The notes: generated from the letters alone by a model not told the origin. A DNA stretch of 64,000 nucleotides from Acanthosoma haemorrhoidale (GCA_930367205.1 OV884012.1:50241239-50305238), one strand, 5' to 3'. Counted from the first letter of the stretch, positions 22,480 through 34,495 are shown. Made by a program: numbers and translations.

Positions 22480-23000
22480 ATCTATCCGAAAAATCTCTAT
22501 TACAATAATTGTCCATCTGCTGAAGTGACGGGAGGTGGGTGGTGACGTTAGCCTTACATTACGCAAACGAACCGTAAAGGAGGCCGCTAAGTTGACACTT
22601 GTAGGTCGATGACTGGCCAGGTGACAATCTGAGGAGGTAATAACACGTGTTTGACCCTCGGAAGAACGCACCTCCCGCACACCAAGCAACCACTTCTTAA
22701 GTGTTCTGCCATCCTGCTAATTGGTCCCCTGCTCCTTCACCAGGTATGCCGGGTGGGTACCCAACCCCCTTTTTGCATTATGTAGCCCCGGGGGCTTTAA
22801 CAATGCACACCCTGAAATATGGCCGCTCGGCAGTGTGCTCGTATATCGGCCCTTCATGAAACAGTCACGTAGTGGCTTGGCCCCACTTACCCATACCTTA
22901 CTTACTGCTTCCCATTCGGTCCTCCGATAAAGAGGACTTAGATCTGTACTTCACCACAAGTACACGAAGTGTTCCCAGTCTATTACCTCAAAGTGTCTGG
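22480..23000. other. GC-richer non-coding island
   Basis: A strong GC rise with a C/G-rich core (GCCCCGGGGGC near 22785). ORFs of 70-93 codons on both strands overlap each other and lack domains. No transposon match within the window. Candidate regulatory DNA. Confidence 0.35.
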
Positions 23001-24559
23001 AACGCTTCCTTTGAGTAATGTGTTGCCAAATACGAATTATTTTTACCTTTTAACCTTGGTGTCGTAGATGTAAAAAGATCTTAAGCTATGAAAAATAGGC
23101 TGACAATGTGGGTCAAATTAATAATTTTTATGGTCGGATGTCACAAGTAATAATTGCCAGCATATTTCTTATGTTTGTTAACAAAATAAATTAAAACTGT
23201 TTCGCGTTTATTCCGCAAAAAGGATGATTCCGTGGAGGTTATCTGTAGGCCATTGAGAAATTGAGAAGGAAAAAAAAATTACTATGGAAAAACCGAGAAT
23301 ATTAATAAAAAAAAAAAATATATTAACTCTTATTTATTAATTTTGCTTCAGAATAAATCGACCCATAAAGTCACTGATGCGCAAATCCATCAACGGTTTT
23401 CTCTTTATTATAATATAATAAATTATTATGATTCATAATTATTTGTGATCCACTCTGCTCAATTCACATGCTATGTTATATGTAACATGTTACATAACAT
23501 CTTTATTCAAAATGATCTGCATCCCGTAAGGAAACTACGAACTGCTAGAGAATAAGGGCCAAGACATCCTTCTTGAAAAAAATATAAACGATTCTAAATA
23601 AAAACATAATTGTAAGAGAGAGGCCTAATGTGATAAATGAAGAACTGCACAATCTGCCCCACATTTTGTAAGATATTGGAGGCAGAGGTCTGTAATCGAA
23701 CCGATAATGTTAACAAAACGCCAAAAAAAGCAAAAAAAGAGAAAATAACCTCCTGTTTCTATTTAATTATTTTTGAGAAATTTGTGAAAAGTCATTCTCT
23801 GCCGACTTTTCCTCGGACACATAACTTACATGAAATCTAGCGTCTTTTTTTTATCTATGAGGATTTGATAAAATAAAATAATTGCTGAGTTAGAAGGGAG
23901 AAACTTTACTTTCAAAAAGATACACAAAGATTGTCTATCGTCTACCTAAAAGTGACCCAATCGACCTAAGATTTTAAAGGTATATCCAAAAACACCTCGC
24001 GCTACGCTGTATATTTTCAGTTGATACATGGTAATGGGAAGTACACCAAACGGGCACAAAACCGGCCCCTATCTATTAATTTCCCCGCTTTCTTGTGCCA
24101 CTGCTCAGAAGCTCGTTAAGATTTAGCGTGGTTTTTCCTCCTGTGGCTGAAGGGACCTTACAGAAAAGAGAAAAGAACAAAACATCTATTTTTGGTAGCT
24201 TTTTTTTTTGTTCAATAATAAATATTTATTAGTTTTTAGTGTGATTTTCAGTAACCAAAATAGCTTAAAAAATAAAATTAAGTATTTTTCGGCTAAAACC
24301 ACACACTAGTATTCAAGAAACATGCACCCGCAAACAAACATATTGTGAGTGGACTGATTGGATTCAGAACTGTTTTACTCAGTAACGGAACATATCTTTG
24401 ATATGTAAAAAAATAAATGTTAAAACCAGTTCTGATCAATTATGTCAAAACTACACATTTCGAATGGCATCCACTCTGATGAGGTAGATTTGTGTTGCTT
24501 TAAATCGATTAATTGTTATACGAAATAAATTTTTTTTGTATATAAGTCATTTTTTTAGG
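23001..24559. other. AT-rich DNA, nothing recognised
   Basis: Homopolymer-rich background; only chance-length ORFs. Confidence 0.4.
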
Positions 24560-24850
24560 GTCTGGCCCTGGAATGGCGAATGGAAAGAGCATGGACGCTA
24601 TCAAGGCTGGCACGGAAAGGTCTCGTTACCGCTCCTGCCTACTCCAGGAGCTCTTTAGTCCCTCCTTAGCACACACTCCAGTGGCTTTCAATTCGCCCTT
24701 CGACCTCGGCTCCTCAAGGCTGAAAAGTTAGCAGTGATAAGAGGATGTTAATAACCGTCAGTGGGGCCTCTCTTAGTGTTTGCTCGCTGCCTCACCCCCA
24801 TCGTACCACTTAAGGAACCTTCTCCACCTTTACCACTCTCTCGTCTCCAC
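24560..24850. other. GC-richer non-coding island
   Basis: The island contains CTCCAGGAGCTC and several CCACTT/CCACCTTT blocks. No open frame of useful length and no match to the other repeats. Confidence 0.35.
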
Positions 24851-25021
24851 ACATGTAGAATATCAATATTCTAATTAGTTACTACTCAAAATCAGTTGTT
24901 TTCAAATCAATTAAGAAGCCATACCTATCCTATTAAGAAAATAAATACACGGTACATCTCTGACGGTTTACTCGAGGATATCACGTACCTGTGTTGGAAT
25001 CCTAGCACCATAGCAACTCAC

Positions 25022-25213
25022 CGGGGACAATTGTGCTGCTCTTCACTGGAGTTAAAGTGTCTGAATTGAACGTGACTGGTAATATCCACACAGTACTTAC
25101 CAAAATAAACACTGTCGACAAATCCATTTTTGGTTCTGCAGGATTTCATCTCGTCTGTCTCATCCCTAGGCGTCTTGGACCCGTACAGAGTTGATCCGTC
25201 TATACATTGTAGA
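25022..25213 (-). other. Candidate host coding exon (weak)
   Basis: On the minus strand a frame stays open for 64 codons. It ends exactly where the stop TGA is formed inside a donor-type CCG|GTGAGT (25022/25021). An internal GTAAGT at 25100-25095 could be an alternative donor. The upstream acceptor is weak (ATTTAG at 25214 or TATAG at 25200). The peptide is polar with four cysteines (for example CIDGSTLYGSKTPRDE and KYCVDITSHVQF), so an extracellular fold is imaginable, but I recognise no family. With the acceptor at 25200 the phase is compatible with the signal-peptide exon at 54498-54565. Open frames of this length also occur by chance. Confidence 0.22.
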
Positions 25214-25749
25214 CTAAATTGAGTTTATGCAGGTTTGAGGGAATTGAAAATTAATTACAATGATTGATGTCAGCTTAGTGCATAATATGGAAACAGCGGG
25301 TGACAAAAGGATAAACAGAATGATCGGTCCGAACAAAGAAAAGGGACCAGGCAATCATTATTAGTCAAATACCAAATAAAAAAAAATACCATGGAAGTCG
25401 TACATTAAGCATAAAATACTATGTATAGAAAATAAAATGTATACATTTGAGGACAAAAAGTGACGACAGGTTAGGAAAACTGTGGCGATAAAGAAAATAT
25501 CGATTCTGATGGATAAACGTTACGTAATCGGCTCAAGGGGAAAAATCAAAGTCTAACCCAGTAGGAAGAATCCATTACCCCAGCATTACCATATCATGTG
25601 AAAATAAACTTTATCATTATTCATTATTCTAGTTATAACCTTTGACCCCGTTCCTTCTGAAGGTATTCCCGAACCAGTAAAATTTAAATTGGAAGAAAAT
25701 ATACTTCCAAAATATTTAGATCACATCCTGACTGATATTACAACCACCA

Positions 25750-25905
25750 CAACTTAAAATAAATTGTGGGATAAAATTACAATCTTCCTCATTCAGCAAT
25801 AAGTAATAGTGATAAATGATCTCATTCATACCATATTTACAATTTTCATTCCCTCGCTCATTCATACAGTATTTACAAACAGCCCTGAGGCCTCCCAAGA
25901 CTAAA
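25750..25905 (-). mobile_element. Divergent LINE-A 3' UTR fragment
   Basis: Read on the minus strand: GGGAGGCCTCAGGGCTG, then TACTGTATGAATGAGCG, then TTGTAAATATGGTATGAATG and ATTACTTATTGC. This parallels 35850-35960 and 60845-60960. It ends with GATTGTAATTTTATCCCACA, where the terminal hairpin arms are no longer complementary. A 5'-truncated copy of an older subfamily. Confidence 0.78.
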
Positions 25906-28399
25906 TTGCAGTATAAGAGTACTAACTGATATTAAACAAACTTTTTGTTTGTGGCAAATGCATTTGCTATGTTCATACATAAATTGGTTTTTTGATTAAA
26001 ATTGGATTACACTCACATAATTAAAATTAAATACTTTCTTAGAAAGCTTATCTTTGGATTGAATTGTATCTCTCGTTCCAATTTTGGTATATGCACCACC
26101 AAAGTTGTAAATATGAATTCCTGTAGCACTGTCCCTTATTTACCAATTAACGAAGGTTGTTTATTTTACTCTCTATAAAATTGTCAATACCAAAAAATAG
26201 AATACTTTATCGGGTGCTGTATAAACAATTAATCGCGGAATAATCTCTCTATTTTATTATTTTCAGCTTTGCCTGAATATTATTTACTGATTCAGCCTTG
26301 ATGTGACAGAAAGTCGTTATAAATTAGTGTCACGTCATTTTAGGCTGTTCTCAGAAAAATCGATATGAGTGATAGAAGGAAATAAAACAAAAACGTTGAT
26401 TTTTTGTAAACACGCAGGTTGGAAAAAAAGAGAAACTAACAACACTAGTTACATTCTGACATGTGATGCTAAAAGTAAGAAATAGTGCTGTAAATATTCA
26501 ATAACACAGTTCGTGTAACGAAGTTTTAGCAACAATGTCATGACAGCTTCAATAAATTAACGTTTCTTATTTTATTTGTTTAAAGGTCCATGTAAAGGTA
26601 TATGTGGTATTTTGTGATTCTTGTCTGGTGGAAGGTGGTGTAAAATTGGTATCTATTGTATTTTTTAAACAACTGAATTTTTTTAACATGTCTAAAACAC
26701 TTTTAAATTGTAGTAAATCACCCGATATAAATAAAATGATTCATTGCTGACATTTAAGTCACAATGGATGCAATGTTTCTGGCAACGCTGGGTATGTTTT
26801 GTAGCCGTGTTAACCCTGGCTAATATACGACCCTGGCTTTATAGTCCCCGTCTAGGAGCTATTATAGGTTATTTATTTTATTGCCACTGCCGAATGTATT
26901 GATTTTCCCTTTTCCACGGCACATGTGTGTGGATTGTATGATAGGATTCGGCGAGGATCACACATTCTAACTACACACATCCTCACATACTGCTTAGAGT
27001 ATGGAAGTATGAAAATACAATTTAAACTCCACATAGTCCTTAATATACGCATAACAATATGAGTAAGGGAGCTCATATTGTAAAGTATAAATTAAACTAT
27101 GCGGTTAGGACGTAAAACTATTCCGCAGTTGTATTCCATCAGAAATTCAATATTGTTCTCCAACGCATTACACAGCGTTTCTGTGAATATTTATCTTTCA
27201 TTGGTTAGAGAGGTTTTAGATTTTTTCACAATGAATATTATATTCAAAGGTAAAAGTAAAACAATTTAATTACAGAACAATGTGGATTTCTTGTTACATA
27301 TATATAATGAACATTTAATTATAAAAGTGGGTTTAATTCTGTGCGTGACTATAGGCGGTCTGGCTACTTTTCTCATAGCTTACACCGACATTTCCTTGTC
27401 AATCGTTCGTTTTGTTTGTACCAGTAAGTATGGTTGAAAAAGAGTAGAACACTTCATTCTGATGTATTATTCGTGTAGAAAAACACTCTTTGATGTTATA
27501 TAATGTCAACTACAGGCAAAAGAATGTCTATATGCTCTGTTTACATTTGAAATAGGATCGGTAAATATGTATTGAGAGCCACTTCGACTCAGCGTCACAT
27601 GCAGGGATGTCTTCTAGCTACGATCACAATTATACAAATATTATGACATACTAACAAAGTAATACTTCAGTCCATGTTGTGAATTGTAAAATTTCTTTGT
27701 CTGTACTGTTAACCCTTATTTAGAATATTTTATATTTTAAATGGAATTTAAGCGTGAAAGCTTTTTTATGCAGCTTATCCAGAGTAGTGGAAATATTTTA
27801 TTTAACGTGAACAGAGGTTTTTCTATATTATCTTTAAGGTATTTCCGAGTAAATTTCTATTTCCTGAATCAATGCCTCATTAAAGGGAAAACATTGGAAA
27901 GGTTTGGACCCCTTTGTCTTGTAATTTATCTCTTTAATACATTCCAAAAAAAAATAAATAAATCACATTCAATTCAATAATATAAGCGACAGCTGTCATT
28001 AAATTTTTTTAATATGAGAACACGTTCGCTTAGGAAAATTTTTCCAATTTTCTTTTTAAACAGATCGCTTTCAACAGATGGCCTGTACACGACATCAGAT
28101 GGCCATTTACACCTCCTGTACATGTAATGTTTTTGGCGAACGTTAATAGTTATTTTCAATGTTTTCAACAAAGCAGGGTGTTAAGGTGGAGAAATCTCTT
28201 TAATACATCGCATTTTAGTAGAATTAGTGTAGATTCAAAATGTAAAATATCACTATTTATTAGGAGGTTTTTTTTTTTAATTTTATTTGATAACATTAAT
28301 TTTTGTTATCATCCAGGCATGATTTAAGTAATTATTTGTCCCACTGCCAGGACTAATAAAAAAATTTACTCCCTCACAAAGGTAGACATTGGGGTCTAT
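25906..28399. other. AT-rich DNA, nothing recognised
   Basis: No supported gene or repeat. Acceptor-like TTATTTTCAG near 26270 is followed by non-coding AT-rich sequence. Confidence 0.4.
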
Positions 28400-28640
28400 A
28401 ACCGTAAGTGATACTCATGTGAGAGCGGGATTGTGTTCCCTGTGGACCAGCCAACTGTTGGACCCCACCAGTTAATTGAATGCTACGACCCAGCCCCGCC
28501 CCCTCATAAACAGATTAGTATAACGCTGATTGGGCACTTCAAATATTTGGACCCGGCCACCGAGTCGCTTGGGCTCAGTTTGCAGATCGGATTATAGCTA
28601 CACAGCATGCCCGTTGTGCCTTCCCATGGAAAATATCTTT
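28400..28640. other. GC-richer non-coding island
   Basis: The island lies just upstream of the LINE-C insertion and contains CATAAACAG and TTAATTGA cores within a C-rich block. No ORF or repeat match. Confidence 0.35.
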
Positions 28641-28804
28641 GAAATGTTTATTCCAGTATGTATACCTAATATCTGATTGCTCAATGATACCCATTCCCTG
28701 TCTCTCTTTAGTTCCTGAAAAACAAATTACATTCTTATTCACCTCCCAAAGCCAGAAAAACCACAGAAACTTAAATATTAATCGTTGGGAGAAATCATAA
28801 TCTC

Positions 28805-30442
28805 TGGAAAACAGCCCAGTGGCATGAGAAACTTCGTAGCACTCACGGAGATCACAGAAAGTTTTGGAAGCTGTTGAAGACTACAAAAGGCAAGACAGCC
28901 ACTGTCCGTCTTCACGAAGGCGACAATGTTCTGACTGCTGAGCAACAGGCAACAAAACTGGCCGACCACTACGCTAGGGATATTGCGGCTAGGACGGGAT
29001 ACTACCACATGCCTCCTCCGGTAGATGCTGAACAGAACCACATGTTTGTATCACCGAAACAGCTCAAGGCGATTCTTCGCCGGTGTCAGGGAAACCGAGC
29101 ACCAGGGCACGACGGGATACAAACAGTGCTGCTCAAACAAATGCCGAGGAGAGGGATAGTACAACTAGCAAACTTATACAACTCTTGTATAAGATTGCGG
29201 TACTTTCCTGACACATGGAAACAAGCCATCTTGTTTCCATTACTAAAGCCAGCCAAAAGTGGAGATCACCCAGCCGACTACCGCCCGATCAGTCTGCTAC
29301 CACAGATGGGGAAAATCTTTGAGAAAATTCTTTTGAATTATCTCAAAGATTACTGCTCGGAAAATGATATCATTCCGCCAGAGCAGACTGGATTCCAATC
29401 CAGTATGAGCGCAGAGCACCCCCTTCTGAAGGTGCAGTCAGAAGTTAGCCATAACATGAATAGAAACATAGCCACGGCTATGATTTCCATTGATTGCACC
29501 CAAGCATTCGACTCGGTGTCTCACGGGACACTGTGTCAAATGCTCTGCGACCGGGAATGCCCGGAACAACTATATTCAATTCTGGCTAGCTTCCTGAAAA
29601 ACAGATCGCTGCGGGTGCGGGTGGGTGATAGCTTCTCCGAAGCTGTGCCACTTACCTGTGGAGTACCCCAAGGCGCCGTCTTATCCCCTGTACTATTCAA
29701 CGTATACACGTCTGAGATTGTCGGAGCCCGCTACAAAAATACCACAGTTACTGCTTTCGCAGATGACATAGCGGTGTACAGCAGCAGCATGAGTGCCAAG
29801 GTAGCTCTAAGACAGGCTGAAGCAGCCTGTAACCAGATCAGTGAGAGATTGGGGAGACTCAATATCTCTGTAAACGCGGGTAAGACTGACTGTGCAATTT
29901 TCTCTTTTCAAAAGGGAAAAAGCCCGCTCCCTACTAGTTACATAGTAGGAACGAAGCAAAATTCACCAGCCAACGACCTAGTATATCTGGGAATTAAAAT
30001 GGACAGACACCTCCATTTTAGTAACCATTTTGCGAAGAAGTTGAAGCATACACGCATGAAGTCTTACCGGCTTACGCACTTATTGACTTCCCCCAATCTA
30101 TCACTGCGTCTCAAGCTACTGATTTACAAGAGCATACTCAGGCCTACTCTGCTGTATGGTGCACCGCTATTTCGTTATCTGACGTATACGACAGCTAAGA
30201 AACTCCAACAATTCCAAAACGGTATACTGATGAAAGTGGTCAGAGGTACTTCTTTCGAGCAGCGACGGAACAGTGAGCTGCATGAGATATTTGAGCTGCC
30301 TACGGTGGATGAATTCATCCAGCGTAGACATATCAAATTTTTCGACTCATTACAATATTTGACAAACCCGGTGTTTAACACTATAACCCCCGCTCCGTTC
30401 CCCCAACGATGGCAGGACGCTGTCGCGGCTGGAACACTCTAG
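28805..30442 (+). CDS. LINE-C ORF2 reverse transcriptase, intact C-terminal part
   Basis: The frame is open from the insertion point at about 28805 to TAG at 30440-30442. No genuine initiator is present: the element is truncated and 28874 is a TTG. Domain order: a linker (HRKFWKLLKTTKGK), an N-terminal RT block (FVSPKQLKAILRRCQGNRAP then GHDGI), YRPISLLPQMGKIFEKILLN, QTGFQ, ISIDCTQAFDSVSH (first catalytic Asp), GVPQGAVLSPVLFNVYTS, FADDIAVY at 29756-29779 (catalytic DD intact), a thumb block LRLKLLIYKSILRPTLLYGA, and the C-terminal RRHIKFFDSLQYL. It is related to LINE-B but clearly diverged, so a separate family. Without endonuclease and promoter it should not mobilise itself. Confidence 0.95.
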   Translation, partial: WKTAQWHEKLRSTHGDHRKFWKLLKTTKGKTATVRLHEGDNVLTAEQQATKLADHYARDIAARTGYYHMPPPVDAEQNHMFVSPKQLKAILRRCQGNRAPGHDGIQTVLLKQMPRRGIVQLANLYNSCIRLRYFPDTWKQAILFPLLKPAKSGDHPADYRPISLLPQMGKIFEKILLNYLKDYCSENDIIPPEQTGFQSSMSAEHPLLKVQSEVSHNMNRNIATAMISIDCTQAFDSVSHGTLCQMLCDRECPEQLYSILASFLKNRSLRVRVGDSFSEAVPLTCGVPQGAVLSPVLFNVYTSEIVGARYKNTTVTAFADDIAVYSSSMSAKVALRQAEAACNQISERLGRLNISVNAGKTDCAIFSFQKGKSPLPTSYIVGTKQNSPANDLVYLGIKMDRHLHFSNHFAKKLKHTRMKSYRLTHLLTSPNLSLRLKLLIYKSILRPTLLYGAPLFRYLTYTTAKKLQQFQNGILMKVVRGTSFEQRRNSELHEIFELPTVDEFIQRRHIKFFDSLQYLTNPVFNTITPAPFPQRWQDAVAAGTL

Positions 30443-30735
30443 TCCTAGGTTCTAGGTAGAGATTTAGTTTGTTGTGTTTTGTTTAGTTGATTTGTTTTGT
30501 TCCTAGTGTTTAGTGTTGGTGTTGGTGACAAAAAGAAGGTGAGCCTCATCACCTAGTGTTGTATAAGAACGATGAACTTTTAACAACAATAAAAATTTTA
30601 TTATATTATGCACTCCGCCAAATGCATGTAAATGCAGAAAGAGGAGAAATATGTAATCCAATTATTTTATTATTTATTTTCTGTACATTGTATTATTTTA
30701 TTGAGGTTTTGAAATAAAAAAAAAAAAAAAAAAAA
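30443..30735 (+). other. LINE-C 3' UTR and poly(A) tail
   Basis: A T/G-rich stretch (TTTAGTTTGTTGTG and similar), AATAAA-like AACAATAAAAATT at about 30583, then a second AT-rich block ending TTGAAATAAA and 20 A residues at 30716-30735. The final AATAAA sits immediately before the tail. Confidence 0.8.
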
Positions 30736-30807
30736 TCATAATCATAGTCTGTCCAATAAGTTCTATAGGTAAATAAGAGTAATAGGTCAACATATCCATA
30801 GGCTAAG

Positions 30808-30985
30808 AAAACAAACATCATTCCCTGCGTATTATTAATAGCATTATGCTACAACCTTTATACGGACTATATTGATTTCAACACTGTAACATAATAGTGA
30901 ACTTTAGGTTCGAAAAATGTGTAAAATATCAATAAAATTTCTCTGAAATGTATATTTATTTAGCTTTGACCGTATGATGGAGAAG
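30808..30985 (+). repeat. Left copy of a local direct duplication
   Basis: This segment matches 31660-31840 in the same orientation at roughly 80 percent by eye. The clearest blocks are ACATAATAGT, GGTTCGAAAA, GTGTAAAATATCA and TATTTATTTAGCTTTGAC. The copies start ~850 bp apart. No LTR termini are visible, so it may be a tandem or segmental duplication or two copies of an unknown repeat. Confidence 0.7.
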
Positions 30986-31659
30986 TTACTAAAATTATGA
31001 ATTGTTATTAACATGATTTATAAATTTAATAATTAAAATAAGCCGTATTTCAACCAAAGATCTCGTATTTGAAATTTACTGTAAAGCCGTACTGTAACCA
31101 CTGCTTACTGGGCAAAACCACAAGAGCCACACACTGTTTTGGTGAATCTAGGCATTTACCAGAACTCGGACTGTCCTCGATCTTCCAGCGGTATTATACG
31201 GTTGGGCGATTGTAATTGGACTACACGATTTCCCTCTTTTGATAATTTTTGGTAGAATTTCTTAAACTCCTAAGGATAAGGATCAAAGACTCATGTTATA
31301 TTGAGATTATTATGGATTTGTTGGTGACGTAAAAATAAGCATAATGTAAAAGGCTTCAACATCATACCACAAACTAATTAAGCCAACCATTACCAACTAA
31401 TGATGTTAACTGACGGCGTTCAACGGAACCCGCAAAACAAATGAACAGTAGGAAGGCCCGAAAAAAAAATGGAGAAGTAACAACTGTTGGGAAAGATCTG
31501 ACCGATGCTAAGAGACAAAGGATAGCAAGGACTCAGGCTTGTAGCCAACTGAGATATGGATCTAGTAAGTAGGAATAATAGAGGACAATCATTATTATCT
31601 TACTAGTCGCACGTAGCAAAACCTGGAGCGAATGAAGCATACCACAAACCACGTTGGTT

Positions 31660-31840
31660 CAGAAAAAAGCATTATCGCCAGGTTATTATTAACAGAATTT
31701 CACCACAAACTTCTTACGGGCTATATTGATTCCGACACTATAACATAATAGTCAACTTGAGGTTCGAAAATGTGTAAAATATCACTAAAATTTTTCTGAA
31801 ATACATATTTATTTAGCTTTGACGGTAAGATGGAGAGGAT
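31660..31840 (+). repeat. Right copy of the local direct duplication
   Basis: Partner of 30808-30985; see that entry for shared blocks. Similarity ends at about GATGGAGAGG (31836), as the left copy ends near GATGGAGAAG. The DNA between the copies (30986-31659) carries nothing recognised. Confidence 0.7.
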
Positions 31841-31955
31841 GGATGCCAATATCTATTCTAACTGAAATGAATCATAACTTTAAAAATTAAATTGAGCATT
31901 GTACGGGCAATGAAAATGAAAAAGAATGATAAAAAAAGAAAACATTCTCAAAATT

Positions 31956-32410
31956 TTAAAAGATGCTATAACCCCAAAAAGGAGGTATACTTAAGAGCCC
32001 ATACTGTGTAGGATCGGGGTGAAGCGGATTAAGAAATGAAAATTTAAAACCACAGGTCAATAGCGAGACCGACTTTGCCGGGGAACTCAACTCAGTATTG
32101 AATAAAAAATAGTAGCGTTCCCTCAGCCTGAACCAGCCAGCATCCCGGGCATGTCGGGCCTTCCCCCGTGGGAAATGAATACACAACTGCAACTGACTAG
32201 GACTGGAAATAAAAGCTTTTGTTAATTGGCTGAAGCTCGAAGGGGTGGGGTTTGATTGTGCGTCTGAATGTAATTGAACCGTAGACCTCGGGTAATTACC
32301 AGAGCTAAGATAATTCGGAGGGGACTTTGGATCAACAGAGCTGTAGTTACACCAAACCATAGCAATTGGAGGTCCTTTCGGCACAACATCTCTAACGTAA
32401 AACACAATAT
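31956..32410. other. GC-richer island with long but unsupported minus-strand ORF
   Basis: A 149-codon open frame lies on the minus strand (32405-31956). The predicted peptide is rich in Pro and Ser with no recognisable domain, the frame lacks flanking splice signals, and a second frame overlaps it. The DNA resembles the other islands, with CCCGGGCATGTCGGGCC near 32140. I regard coding as unlikely. Confidence 0.3.
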
Positions 32411-33369
32411 TTATCTTGTTACAATGATCCCAATTCTATAAACCATAAACTGTCAAACCATGTAATAATAACAGAGCACTGACTAATGAGCTGTATTTGT
32501 TAAAGATTCTTAAAAAGGGTTTCAATATTACCCTTGGCATCGAATCCATTTATTGCTCAGCACAACTCCATCTAAATCAAAACCATTATGGACAATATGA
32601 GCCTTTTTTGGTCATTCAGAAAAACCTAAATATTCCCAAACATTCCTTTCTTCTTCTTTAGAAAACCGCTTAGAGCACCTTGGTAGTAGTAAGTGTCGTA
32701 TTTAAAAAACGAAACAAAGCGTATCTGAGATATCCTAAAAAAATTTCAGAAACCTTCCAAGGAAGAAAAATACTGGAACACCCTGAAAGCTAAGATAATA
32801 GAATTAGACTTGGACGAATATACATTTAATCCGGGGTCATTAACGAAACCTGTAAAACATTCAAGGAACCCCTCATTGTAAATAGAAATATTGGTTTGCG
32901 GCAATAAAAAAAAACTTTTGTAGAGAATAGCGGAGTGAGAGGAGTGGTGTGATGAGGAGGTAAAGGTTATCGTAAAATAGAACAAGACTGGAGGCGATAT
33001 CTCAGCTCTAAGTCTTCAGATCATTATCAAATATATAAGGAGAAATCCCGACTATCTAAAACGAAGGTTAAAAAAAGAAAAGGTTCAGTCAGCTTTGATC
33101 TTGATGAAAATGAACAAAAGATAACTTGGAAATCCTCACTCTCGCCAAGAGTATTCATTGAAATTACTTTCTAAGTCTTTTACCTAGTTAATGCACATTT
33201 ACAATAGATAATTTTAGCTTAGATAATATTTAATGTAAGTACTTGAGATTAATATTGTAATTATTGCATTTCACTGTCAACTAGAGTTCCCTTGTATTAT
33301 ATTGCCTCCGATGATTTATTCCATTGTTATTGATAAAAGCGTCGGTACAGATATGTAGATTGCTAGAAT
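32411..33369. other. AT-rich DNA, nothing recognised
   Basis: Chance-length ORFs only. Confidence 0.4.
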
Positions 33370-33970
33370 CATAGCTGTCCAGCGACGGCTGGAGCCGGAC
33401 CGCCCATAAATAGAGCTGCAGTATGGAAAACGGCCGCAGTCTATTGAATGTATTCATGAAGATGTAGCGAGCGCCACGTAATCGAGGTGGGCTCCGTCTA
33501 ATTACGGTCCATTGTACGGATCTAATGAGCTGTGGCTCTTATTTCACGGAAGCCATTGTACGAATCAATCATCGCCCTGCACACGCCTCGGTTACTTGTT
33601 GAGCCACTGACTCATCCGGTATTGCACCGATATAACTGCGTTAGCCCAAATGGTGGGGAGGGGGATACTTAATGGGGCGGCGATCATTGGCAAAGTGGAT
33701 AGTTTCGTTCCTGTGGTCGCTGATCTTGATTAGATTTCTCACCCCAAGGTTCTCGGGCTGCTTGCGTTGTAAGTGGTCACGGTCGCTACGAGGCGTCATC
33801 GACACCCAACTTCTGAAGTGCTTCTCGGAATGGAGGAGATGGGGTGTTTGCGAGCTTGCAAGTTACGAGCTTTTGCAATGTCTAGCTGGGGGCCATGAGT
33901 CATTTCTTACTCAGGTGGATTATACAAAGAACAATACAGTAAATGTATGCCAGGTGTGGAGTGGTGCAGG
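33370..33970. promoter_or_regulatory. Large GC-richer island; candidate regulatory element
   Basis: About 600 bp of elevated GC. CCATTGTACGGA (33509-33520) and CCATTGTACGAA (33553-33564) occur 44 bp apart. The same 12-mer CCATTGTACGGA returns at 62630-62641. The core ATTGT fits SOX-type HMG sites. CCATAAATAGAGC at ~33403 could be a homeodomain or TATA-like element. A 101-codon plus-strand ORF (33672-33977) has no domain I recognise. Confidence 0.4.
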
Positions 33971-34492
33971 TCAATGAACAGCTTCAATGTGCATTATTTA
34001 TTCAAGCCTATCAAGACACGCCTATAGACACGCAAAGATTTTATTAATAGTGACATAGAAAACAATATCAATTTCAGGACGAATTCTATTTAGGTTTGCT
34101 TTCAACCACTTTGGTAATAGGGATCAATACATATTTCCCTGAATCTAGATATTTTCCCTTAATTTTTTTTTTGATTAAATTTGGTGTTTACAATAACAAC
34201 AATAAAATTTGTAATAAAAAACATCCTCTTTCTACTTTATATTCTTCTCTGTGTCCAAAGTCTTGAATAGTTTATATATTTTCTTTTGGATGAATTTTTC
34301 TGATAATAATATAACGATTAAAATTAATTTGTTGTTAACAACGAAATTTCAGAATAAAAATTATTGAATTAGTTTGTCAAATGCTGCCGACGACCTGATA
34401 GAAATTGAGCCCGTTATGGTTCGAAAATACGATACGTCAATAAATAGGTGATCACTAAGGAGTGGCCAAGGAGGTAGATTCGCATTGGGAAT
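33971..34492. other. AT-rich DNA, nothing recognised
   Basis: Low-complexity AT-rich flank of the LINE-A copy. Confidence 0.4.
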
Positions 34493-34495
34493 AAC

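Larger units (their letters stand above)
28793..30743 (+). mobile_element. LINE-C (Jockey-like), 5'-truncated recent insertion with TSD
   Basis: The insert runs from about 28804 to the poly(A) at 30716-30735. AAATCATAATC precedes it (28793-28803) and recurs straight after the tail (30733-30743), an 11-bp target-site duplication whose leading As are ambiguous with the poly(A). The copy lacks ORF1 and the endonuclease, which fits truncation during target-primed reverse transcription. The 3' UTR is about 275 bp. The open RT frame, clean tail and exact duplication make it the youngest LINE copy in the window. Confidence 0.88.

Noticed and set aside
28778..29041. Minus-strand 87-codon ORF
   Set aside because: Antisense to the LINE-C RT frame.
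31956..32405. 149-codon minus-strand ORF as a host gene
   Set aside because: No domain, no splice context, overlapping frames in a GC-rich block; kept only as an island.
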